The position numbers and the translations under genes were made by a program. Source: Rubrobacter sp. (GTDB taxonomy: Bacteria > Actinomycetota > Rubrobacteria > Rubrobacterales > Rubrobacteraceae). Taken from it: 7,509 nucleotides of DNA. The DNA lies in contig JACDFX010000068.1 of the NCBI GenBank assembly GCA_013815575.1, forward strand, positions 1 through 7,509, in the 5' to 3' direction. Positions within the stretch are counted from its first letter, which is position 1. Each line of letters begins with the position of its first letter. Shown here one piece after another: positions 1 to 5,412 of the stretch. A model generated the notes under the pieces. It saw only the letters and a program-made list of their open reading frames with translations. It ran no database searches and had not been told where the DNA came from.

Positions 1-402
1 CGAGATGCCGAGGCGCTGGCAGCGCTCCAGGGACTCTATCGCCATCTCCCACGCCCCCGCGCCCCGGAACTCGTCCATCTCCTCCTTGGTTGGGAAGTCG
101 AAGGAGAGCTCGACGGAGTGGAAGCCCGCGAGTTCCTCGTCGGTGAGCATCGCCAGGCTGTAGCCATTCGAGGTGATAGCGGTCTTGACCTCCCGGAGGC
201 GGAAGAGCTCCAGCATCTCCCGGTACTCGGGGTGTACCCCGTTCTCCCCGACCCCCAGGTTGACCGACCCTACCTCCAGGTTGTCCAGGATCGTCTCGAC
301 CTGCGGCAGGGAGAGACGCTGCTGCGTGAGCGTGGGCCGGTAACAGTGCGGGCACGCGAGGTTACACTCGTTGGTAAGACCGATACCGACGGCAACAGAC
401 AA
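1..402 (-). CDS. Radical SAM domain protein, N-terminal part (gene continues beyond window)
   Basis: This is the first 134 residues of a radical SAM enzyme; the 3' end lies outside the window. Seen: a CxxxCxxC cluster in TNECNLACPHCYR near residues 10-22, which in this superfamily holds the [4Fe-4S] cluster that cleaves S-adenosylmethionine. A glycine-rich segment (NLGVGENGVHPEY) follows about 30 residues later, where most members have GGEP; here it reads GVGEN, so the SAM amino-binding motif is divergent. TSNG and SFDFP resemble later strands of the barrel. The TTG start is chosen because AGAGAGGAG lies 5 nt upstream and no ATG or GTG sits in a better place. The cysteine motif so close to the N-terminus argues against a long N-terminal extension. 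The substrate cannot be told from this part; peptide- or cofactor-modifying maturases with a SPASM C-terminus are possible. The family call is firm, the function unknown. Confidence 0.88.
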   Translation of the reverse strand, partial: MSVAVGIGLTNECNLACPHCYRPTLTQQRLSLPQVETILDNLEVGSVNLGVGENGVHPEYREMLELFRLREVKTAITSNGYSLAMLTDEELAGFHSVELSFDFPTKEEMDEFRGAGAWEMAIESLERCQRLGIS

Positions 403-407
403 TCTTG

Positions 408-416
408 CTCCTCTCT
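408..416 (-). promoter_or_regulatory. Ribosome binding site deciding the TTG start of the radical SAM gene
   Basis: On the minus strand AGAGAGGAG is followed by 5 nt (CAAGA) and then TTG. The strength of this Shine-Dalgarno match is the main reason for accepting a TTG start. Confidence 0.75.
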
Positions 417-422
417 AACAGC

Positions 423-466
423 TATACGTCGTATACGCCACAATACGTTTAACATACGTTGTGGCG
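423..466. promoter_or_regulatory. Candidate operator: inverted repeat CGCCACAA/TTGTGGCG plus four ATACG motifs
   Basis: Upstream of the radical SAM gene, CGCCACAA (436-443) and TTGTGGCG (459-466) form a perfect 8-bp inverted repeat with a 15-bp spacer. The pentamer ATACG starts at 424, 433, 443 and 454, at steps of 9, 10 and 11 bp, so all copies lie roughly on one face of the helix. The stretch is much more AT-rich than its surroundings. It lies 20-64 bp upstream of the start codon, where an operator or activator site would overlap the promoter. There is no T-run after the repeat, so a terminator is unlikely. The binding protein is unknown. Confidence 0.5.
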
Positions 467-546
467 CAAAATATTGCTAGTTCCTTAACGTTTCAGACGA
501 TTTAACGGATCATTGGCGTCGGGGAAGCCGGGGCCAGGTCCGGCCT

Positions 547-1359
547 TCAGCGCCTGGTCACGACCACTTCGAGGTAGTCGCTCGGCACCACCATCGTCCC
601 GTCTTCCGAACGGTTGAAGCGGCCCACGAGGTCCACGACGTCGCCCGTGAGCCTCTCCTGCTTCTCCGGATCGAGGGCCAGAAAGGCCTCCCGGGTAGGG
701 CCCAGCTGGGTCTTTAGGATCTCCAGGTAATGCAGGGCCGAACGGTAGCGAAACACGAAGCTGCGCCGCGCGATCCGCAGATCTCCGGCGCCGCCCAGGA
801 GCTCCCGCAGCCGCCCTTCCGTGCCCCAGAGTACGGGCGGCTTCAGGCCTGGAGAGAAGGTTAGGTAACTGCCGAAGAGGCTCCCCAGCTCCCCGGCGAA
901 GCCATCCGGCGTCCAGTTCGCCAGGCCGATCCTCCCCCCCGGACGACAGACCCGGAGCAACTCACCCGCCGCCTTCTCCTGGTCTGGCGCGAACATCACC
1001 CCGACGGTCGAGAGCACCACGTCGAAAGAAGCGTCCGGGAACGGAATGCTCTCGGCGTCGCCCTCCCTGAAGGCGACCTCCAGACGCTCGGCGGCGGCCC
1101 GCTCCCGCCCCCGCTCAAGCAGGGCAGGGACGTAGTCGATGCCGGTCGTCTCCCCGAAGCGGCGGGCGGAGGCCAGCGCCGTGTTGCCGCTGCCGGTCGC
1201 CACGTCGAGAACCTTCTGGCCGGGGCGGAGGTCCACGGCCTCGCAAAGAAGCTCGCTCATAATGAGCAACGCCGCCCCGAACACCGCGTAGTCGCCGGAG
1301 GCCCACGCCAGTTGTTGGCGCTCCTTGATCTCCACCAGGTCTAGTCTCGGACGCTGCAC
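547..1359 (-). CDS. Class I SAM-dependent methyltransferase (UbiE/Methyltransf_11 type)
   Basis: A 270-residue soluble methyltransferase. Seen: motif I VLDVATGSGN at about residues 50-59 (SAM-binding glycine loop), an acidic strand end GIDYV near 73-77 (ribose hydroxyl contact), DAESIPFPDASFDVV near 101-115 (adenine-side acidic residue and motif IV region), and the LLRVCRPGGRIGLANW post-motif near 134-149. The family methylates small molecules or quinones; the acceptor cannot be deduced. The GTG start is preferred because GAGAAAGG lies about 8 nt upstream and the product then begins shortly before the usual N-terminal helix; the same frame runs further upstream only inside the neighbouring gene. 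It starts 23 bp after the stop of the phosphorylase gene, so the two are probably co-transcribed. This suggests, without proving, a link to SAM or methylthio-nucleoside metabolism. Confidence 0.87.
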   Translation of the reverse strand: MQRPRLDLVEIKERQQLAWASGDYAVFGAALLIMSELLCEAVDLRPGQKVLDVATGSGNTALASARRFGETTGIDYVPALLERGRERAAAERLEVAFREGDAESIPFPDASFDVVLSTVGVMFAPDQEKAAGELLRVCRPGGRIGLANWTPDGFAGELGSLFGSYLTFSPGLKPPVLWGTEGRLRELLGGAGDLRIARRSFVFRYRSALHYLEILKTQLGPTREAFLALDPEKQERLTGDVVDLVGRFNRSEDGTMVVPSDYLEVVVTRR

Positions 1360-1382
1360 GTTTGCACCTTTCTCAACATGGA

Positions 1383-2192
1383 TCAGCCATTGCGCGGGCC
1401 CACCCCTCCCTCGACCCTGTAGACGTACCCGTGGTCGAAGGTGAGATCTTCTTCTTCCAACGTCTCCACCGTCCGGAGTACGAGCCGGGGAAGCACCTCG
1501 GTCGAGAGCGCGAGCAGCCGGTCCAGATCCTCCCTGCTGGACCGCGAGACTCCGGTCGCGTAGTTCACCGGGAAGCCTACCAGCGCGTAGGGAAGCTGCA
1601 ATTCCCCGGCCAGGACAGCCTCGGGGCCGCACGTCTGGCTCACGGCCGTCACCCCGGCCGTGCCGAGCCAACGGATCTCCGCCCGGCTCTCGAACCGCGG
1701 GCCGTTCGTGTGTCCGTAGACGCCTCCGACGGTGGTCTCCAGCCCCAGATCCCCGGCCGTAGACTCCAGCTTCCGCCGCAGGCGTGGAGCAAAGGGTTCA
1801 TCCCATATAAGGTGCCCCCGTACCGGGTCGCCGGGCTCGGTGAAGACGGTGCATTCGGCGCCGTTGGGCAGGAGGTTGGTCGGAAAGAAGAGGTCGTCGA
1901 ACAGGATCGGCTGTCCCAGACGTACGTCGAGGTCTACCGCCCCCACGACCGTCGTCGCGAGGACCGCCCGCGCCCCGAGTTGACTGAGGGCCATGAGGTT
2001 TGCCTGGTGGGGGATCGTGTGTGGCAGGTGCCGGTGGTTTTTCTGGTGGCGAGAGATACTCCCGACGGTCCACGGTCCAACCCGGAAGATCGAGACCTCC
2101 GACTTCCCGAAGCGGCTCTCGACGACGCGCGACTCCCGGCCACCGGGGAGCTCGTAGATGCCCGAGCCGGTAATGATGCCAACGTCTATCAT
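1383..2192 (-). CDS. MTAP/PNP family nucleoside phosphorylase, probably 6-oxopurine type (methylthioinosine phosphorylase-like)
   Basis: A 269-residue phosphorylase of the family that splits methylthioadenosine, methylthioinosine or purine nucleosides with phosphate, giving base and (methylthio)ribose-1-phosphate. Seen: phosphate loop IITGSGIYELPG (6-17), SRHQKNHRHLPHTIPHQAN (47-65, matching the family RHG..H.I.P....NYRAN block), NGPRFESRAE (163-172), the PEAVLA helix (190-195) and FPVNYATG (207-214). In human MTAP the last block has Asp at the position that reads adenine's N7/6-amino group; here it is Asn210, as in Pseudomonas methylthioinosine phosphorylase (VVNPAAG), so a hypoxanthine- or guanine-type base is inferred. 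The usual ribose-contacting Met (NMT or GMT) is replaced: the sequence reads SQT, with Gln186. The ATG start is chosen because homology begins there, with GGGAGG 3 nt upstream; an in-frame GTG at 2231 lies in the mtnA remnant and has no ribosome site. The methyltransferase gene follows 23 bp later. Confidence 0.85.
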   Translation of the reverse strand: MIDVGIITGSGIYELPGGRESRVVESRFGKSEVSIFRVGPWTVGSISRHQKNHRHLPHTIPHQANLMALSQLGARAVLATTVVGAVDLDVRLGQPILFDDLFFPTNLLPNGAECTVFTEPGDPVRGHLIWDEPFAPRLRRKLESTAGDLGLETTVGGVYGHTNGPRFESRAEIRWLGTAGVTAVSQTCGPEAVLAGELQLPYALVGFPVNYATGVSRSSREDLDRLLALSTEVLPRLVLRTVETLEEEDLTFDHGYVYRVEGGVGPRNG

Positions 2193-2400
2193 GGTCCTCC
2201 CAGGGCTAACACCCTCGCCGTTCTCCAGCACCCGTTGCGCCGCGAGAGCTATCCCCGGCCCCCCGCCACGCCGAGCGCCGGAGCCCTACGCGCCCGCAAA
2301 GTCGAGATGGCTTCGGCGAGTTCCTCCCCAGGCAGGCGCGTCTGGTCGACAACTCGAATCTCCCCTTCCCGAAAATAAACGTACGGACGGAATGTAGCAT
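2193..2400 (-). pseudogene. mtnA: Decayed N-terminal remnant of methylthioribose-1-phosphate isomerase
   Basis: The minus strand encodes FREGEIRVVDQTRLPGEE followed by EAISTLRARRAPALGVAGG, matching the MtnA N-terminus (in Bacillus: [20 protein letters not shown], then DAIVTLKVRGAPAIG). About 12 residues expected between LPGEE and the AI.TL helix are absent. After GVAGGRG the frame hits TAG at about 2249-2251; restoring one base in the preceding G-run gives GVAGGRGIALAAQRVLENG, which is again MtnA-like. The reading then runs straight into the phosphorylase start. All later MtnA sequence, including the catalytic Cys and Asp regions, is missing (family length about 350 residues). No good start exists in the main frame; an ATG at 2400 (MLHSVRTF) is one frame off, suggesting a second frameshift. 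MtnA acts next to MTA phosphorylase in methionine salvage, so an ancestral mtnA-mtnP pair is likely. The exact 5' edge is uncertain. Confidence 0.65.
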
Positions 2401-2566
2401 CGACACCGATTGCCGGGCAAGCAATGAGACGGCCCGTTACCACCAGCCCGCGTACCGAAACGGCCGTAATAACCCGGGTGCGGCCCTCCAATACGCGACG
2501 CGCCCCCGATGGAAGACATCGAACCGACGGGCTTCGCCCTTCGACGCCGGCCACGCGCTCTTAACC

Positions 2567-2600
2567 CTTATGTAAGATTTTCTTATCGCTTCCATAAGTT
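2567..2600. promoter_or_regulatory. LysR-type operator: CTTAT-N7-ATAAG with an upstream CTTA-TG-TAAG half-dyad
   Basis: CTTAT (2582-2586) and ATAAG (2594-2598) form a perfect dyad with a 7-bp centre, which satisfies the T-N11-A rule of LysR-type regulator binding sites (T2584 to A2596). A second dyad, CTTA-TG-TAAG (2567-2576), lies one and a half turns upstream; CTTAT recurs with a 15-bp period. The stretch is clearly AT-rich in a GC-rich window and ends 22 bp before the regulator gene, so autoregulation by its product is inferred, with possible effects on the leftward genes. Confidence 0.65.
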
Positions 2601-2614
2601 TCTTGTGATAACTT
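2583..2614 (+). promoter_or_regulatory. Possible promoter of the lysR-mod operon, giving a near-leaderless transcript
   Basis: TAACTT (2609-2614) fits the TANNNT form of a -10 box, and its end lies 6 nt before the regulator ATG at 2621. TTATCG (2583-2588), about 20 bp upstream, is a weak -35 candidate and overlaps the LysR-type dyad. No Shine-Dalgarno sequence precedes the ATG (the preceding bases are ACTTGCGCCA), which fits a leaderless mRNA starting at or near the ATG. This is inferred from position and pattern only. Confidence 0.4.
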
Positions 2615-2620
2615 GCGCCA

Positions 2621-3496
2621 ATGAGCCTGAGCATACACGGGTTGCGCGTCTACCTCTGCATATTGGAGTGTGGTTCGCTCTCGGCTGCGGGCAGAGAGTT
2701 GGGCATGACGCAGCCGGCGGTCTCCAACCACCTGCACACGCTGGAAGAACGTTTCGGGGTCGCGTTGCTCACGCGCGGGCGGCCTCTTCGGGCCACGCCC
2801 GCTGGGGAGTGTCTCGCCGAACACGCGCGGCGGGTTCTAGATGGAGTCTCCGACATGGAGACGGAGATGGCCTGCCACACCGCCCCGCACGGACCGCTCG
2901 TGGTGGGCGCTTCCTCGACCCCTGGAGAACTCTTCATGCCAGGGCTCGTGACGGAGTTCTCGGCACGCTACCCGGACGTCGCGCTGGAGCTGCGGGTATA
3001 CGACACCGACGAGGCCATCGCGGCCCTGCTGGGGCGTGAGATCGAAGCCGCCGTCGTGGGCCACGAGGTCGACGACCCCAGGCTTGTCGGCACCGTCGTC
3101 GGCCACGATGCGCTGGTGCCGGTGGTCGCGGCCTCCGACAGGCTCGCCGGGGCGGAGATCTCGCCCGAGGACCTCGCTGATCGACCGTTCGTGTTGCGGG
3201 AGCAGGGTTCCGGGACGCGCCAGACCGCAGAGGAGGGGCTGGCGGCTGCCGGCGTGAGGCCCAGGGTTGCGATGGAGCTGGGGTCAAACGCGGCGGTCGC
3301 GGGCGCGGTCGCGGCGGGCGCGGGCATCGGCGTCGTCCCCCTACGCACGGTCGGGACCCACGGCAGCGTCAGACGGGTCGGCGTTCGCGGTCTCTCCCTC
3401 TCGCGACCCTTCGTGCTGTTGACCGAACGCGGCCGACAGTTGTCGCCGGCGGCCGAGGCCTTCGCGGCAATCTGCGTCGGGGAGCAGAACACGTGA
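2621..3496 (+). CDS. LysR-family transcriptional regulator of the adjacent oxyanion transport operon
   Basis: A 291-residue LysR-type regulator of full family length. Seen: a winged helix-turn-helix at residues about 5-63, with recognition segment GSLSAAGRELGMTQPAVSNH (18-37) and the wing LLTRGRPLRATPAG; a linker helix to about 88; then a two-lobed effector domain from GPLVVGASSTPGELFMPGLV onward, with REQGSGTR and GAGIGVVPLRTV typical of the family. The start gives the normal 7-residue lead before LRVYLCILECG. ModE, the classic molybdate regulator, has a LysR-like HTH but MOP-type oxyanion-binding domains; this protein instead has a LysR effector domain, so it is not ModE. It is 31 bp upstream of the permease gene with no room for a promoter between them, so it is probably co-transcribed and controls the transporter, with molybdate, tungstate or a sulfur compound as possible inducer. 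The dyad upstream suggests autoregulation. Confidence 0.92.
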   Translation: MSLSIHGLRVYLCILECGSLSAAGRELGMTQPAVSNHLHTLEERFGVALLTRGRPLRATPAGECLAEHARRVLDGVSDMETEMACHTAPHGPLVVGASSTPGELFMPGLVTEFSARYPDVALELRVYDTDEAIAALLGREIEAAVVGHEVDDPRLVGTVVGHDALVPVVAASDRLAGAEISPEDLADRPFVLREQGSGTRQTAEEGLAAAGVRPRVAMELGSNAAVAGAVAAGAGIGVVPLRTVGTHGSVRRVGVRGLSLSRPFVLLTERGRQLSPAAEAFAAICVGEQNT

Positions 3497-3527
3497 ACTG
3501 CGATCCATCAGGGGAGGCCGGGGGGCG

Positions 3528-4382
3528 ATGACGACGGTCGGAAGCCCCCTGCGGGGCAGACGCGTGGGCGTAAAGCAGATGCTCGGGCGTCTCGCGTTGG
3601 CGCTCGTCATCGCGATCATACTCGCGTTCTTGTTCCTGCCCCTGCTCTCGGTTTTCGTCACGATGGGCCCGGTCGAGTTGTTCACGAACCTCAATACCCC
3701 GATCGCTTACCAGGCGCTTTTCTTGAGCTTGAAGACCTCGTTCACGTCGCTGTTCCTGATCGTGGCGTTCGGCACTCCTCTCGCCTACTGGATGTCGCGT
3801 ACCTCATTTTGGGGCAAGCGAATCCTCGAGGTCGGCGTGCAGATGCCGATCGTGGCGCCCCCTGCCGTCGCCGGTGTCGGCCTGCTCCTCGTCTTTGGTA
3901 ATCTGGGGTTGCTTGGCGGCGTGTTCTCCGCGTTCGGCGTCGACGTGACCTTTACGGCGATAGCCGTCGTCATGGCCCAGACTTTCATCTCCGGTCCTTT
4001 CTTCGTCGTGACGACGCGGCAGGCCTTCGAGTCCGTGGACAAGGAGTTGCCCGCGGTCTCCCGCACGCTCGGCGTAACGCCCTGGGGCACGTTCTGGCGG
4101 ATCATGGTGCCCCTCGCGCTGCCGGGAATGCTCGCCGGCGCGGCGCTCAGCCTGGCCCGGGCGCTCGGCGAGTTCGGGGCAACCATCGTGTTCGCCGGCA
4201 ACCTGCCAGGCAAAACGCAGACGTTCCCGCTCGCCATATACACGGCGCTGCAGTCGGACCTCGACGTGGCCGTCGCCATGTCGGCGCTCCTGCTCCTGAC
4301 CGCCTTTATCCTGCTTTTCCTCGTTAGCCTGGTAAACCGTCGGGCGGCTTCGTCGGCGCTCGACCAGGGAAAGGGGGCCTGA
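3528..4382 (+). CDS. modB: Molybdate/tungstate-type ABC transporter permease ModB
   Basis: A 284-residue inner-membrane permease, slightly longer than typical ModB (about 225-230) because of an N-terminal extension of some 20 residues and a longer region before the second membrane helix. Seen: hydrophobic segments at about 19-45, 62-88, 105-135, 141-163, 195-215 and 246-269. The cytoplasmic coupling loop that docks on the ATPase is ELPAVSRTLGVTPWGTFWRI (173-192) followed by MVPLALPG. The signature LGEFGATIVFAGNLPGKTQT (213-232) and the following PLAIYTALQ closely match ModB (LGEFGATITF..N.PG.T.T in E. coli). The ATG at 3528 has GGGGAGG at 3511-3517, a 10-nt spacing. The ATPase gene starts 4 nt after its stop. 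The gene order is B-C-A rather than the common A-B-C. Sequence alone does not separate molybdate from tungstate. Confidence 0.92.
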   Translation: MTTVGSPLRGRRVGVKQMLGRLALALVIAIILAFLFLPLLSVFVTMGPVELFTNLNTPIAYQALFLSLKTSFTSLFLIVAFGTPLAYWMSRTSFWGKRILEVGVQMPIVAPPAVAGVGLLLVFGNLGLLGGVFSAFGVDVTFTAIAVVMAQTFISGPFFVVTTRQAFESVDKELPAVSRTLGVTPWGTFWRIMVPLALPGMLAGAALSLARALGEFGATIVFAGNLPGKTQTFPLAIYTALQSDLDVAVAMSALLLLTAFILLFLVSLVNRRAASSALDQGKGA

Positions 4383-4386
4383 CCCC

Positions 4387-5412
4387 TTGCTGGCGTTCTC
4401 GGTCAGGAAGCGGCTCAGGGATTTCACCCTGGACCTCTCGCTCGAGATCGGCACCGAGACGCACGTCTTGATCGGGCACTCGGGGTGCGGCAAGAGCACG
4501 ACGCTCCGTATCCTGGCCGGCCTGATGGACCCCGACCAGGGACGCGTCGAGCTGGACGGCCGCGTGCTCCTGGACACGAAGGAGAGAGGCAGGACCGTGC
4601 TACCGGAGGACCGGGACGTGGGCTACCTCGTCCAGAGCTACGCGCTCTTCCCGCACCTCTCGGTGACGGACAACATCGCCTACGGCATCTCCCGCCTCGA
4701 CAAGGGAGAGCGCAATAAACGGGTCGAGGAATCCCTGGACCTCGTCGGGGTGCGCCACCTGGCGCGCGCGATGCCCGGCTCGCTCTCCGGCGGCGAGCAA
4801 CAGAGGGTCGCGCTCGCCCGGGCGCTCGTCAGACGCCCCAGGTTCTTTCTCCTCGACGAGCCGCTAAGCGCCCTCGACATCTCGACCCGCGTCCGCGTCC
4901 GGGGGGAGCTCAAGACGATCCTGCAAGGGCTCTCCATCCCGACCATCGTCGTGACGCACGACTACGAAGACGCGCGCGTACTGGGCGACCGCATCGCCGT
5001 CATGGACTCAGGCAAGATCGTGCAGACTGGTACGGCCGAAGAGGTCGCCCTGCGCCCGGCGAGCGCGTTCGTCGCTGCGTTCACCGACACGAACCTCGTC
5101 GGAATCGAAGACGGCCGGAAGATGGCCTTCGATCCCTGGCGCGTATCCGTAGCCCGCGAGCCCGCGGGCGGGGAGCACGAGTGGCGGATCGAAATTCAGG
5201 ACATGGCGCGGCTCGGCGCGTTCGTCAGGATGCACCTCGGAGGCAGCGAGGGCCCTTCGCTCCTCGCCGACGTTCCGGCCGACAAAATGGGTCGCGAGGC
5301 GTACTCCCTCGGCGAAACGGTCTACGCGTGCGTCGCCCCGGATGACGTTCGCTTCGTCGCACCCCCGGGCACGCAGGACGAAATGGGCCCCCATGAGAAG
5401 GAGAATTCTTGA
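4387..5412 (+). CDS. modC: Molybdate/tungstate-type ABC transporter ATP-binding protein ModC
   Basis: A 341-residue ABC ATPase that powers import. Seen: Walker A GHSGCGKST (30-38), Q-loop glutamine Q83 in YLVQSYALFPHL, signature LSGGEQQRVALARAL (133-147), Walker B RFFLLDEPLSAL (152-163), and H-loop His191 in VVTHD. The region after about 230 is a smaller accessory domain of the TOBE/MOP type (WRIEIQDMARLGAFVRMHLG, then VYACVAPDDVRFVAP), which in ModC proteins can bind oxyanion and regulate the transporter; this part is poorly conserved and its boundaries are approximate. The TTG start lies 4 nt after the permease stop, behind the purine-rich GGGAAAGGGGG, and the product begins MLAFSVRKRLRDF as ModC proteins do. 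Its stop overlaps the next start (TTGA), so translation is probably coupled. Confidence 0.92.
   Translation: MLAFSVRKRLRDFTLDLSLEIGTETHVLIGHSGCGKSTTLRILAGLMDPDQGRVELDGRVLLDTKERGRTVLPEDRDVGYLVQSYALFPHLSVTDNIAYGISRLDKGERNKRVEESLDLVGVRHLARAMPGSLSGGEQQRVALARALVRRPRFFLLDEPLSALDISTRVRVRGELKTILQGLSIPTIVVTHDYEDARVLGDRIAVMDSGKIVQTGTAEEVALRPASAFVAAFTDTNLVGIEDGRKMAFDPWRVSVAREPAGGEHEWRIEIQDMARLGAFVRMHLGGSEGPSLLADVPADKMGREAYSLGETVYACVAPDDVRFVAPPGTQDEMGPHEKENS
5398..5403 (+). promoter_or_regulatory. Ribosome binding site deciding the TTG start of the modA gene
   Basis: AAGGAG, inside the end of the ATPase gene, is followed 5 nt later by TTG at 5409. The TTG shares a TTGA overlap with the ATPase stop codon and lies just before a clean lipoprotein signal peptide. 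Confidence 0.75.

Noticed and set aside
423..466. A ModE-type molybdate box in the repeats upstream of the radical SAM gene
   Set aside because: The TATA-rich dyad expected for ModE is not reproduced; the repeat arms CGCCACAA/TTGTGGCG differ, so naming it a ModE site would be guesswork.
118..480. Open frame of 120 codons on the plus strand opposite the radical SAM gene
   Set aside because: The minus strand encodes the conserved cysteine motif with a good ribosome site; the plus frame has no family resemblance and runs through the candidate operator.
524..548. Possible terminator hairpin after the methyltransferase gene (GAAGCCGG with CCGGCCTTC)
   Set aside because: The stem needs a bulge, overlaps the stop codon, and is not followed by a T-run on the minus strand, so a terminator is not supported.
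1362..2378. Open frame of 338 codons on the plus strand opposite the phosphorylase gene
   Set aside because: It is the antisense shadow of a clear enzyme gene in GC-rich DNA; the translation is Arg/Pro-rich with no recognisable domain.
2249..2554. A complete 101-residue small protein on the minus strand
   Set aside because: Only its last 50 or so residues resemble anything, namely an MtnA N-terminus; the first half looks random and no ribosome site precedes it, so it is better explained as part of a decayed mtnA.
3804..4577. Open frame of 257 codons on the minus strand across the modB/modC junction
   Set aside because: It spans two well-supported genes on the other strand and has a highly charged, non-globular composition.
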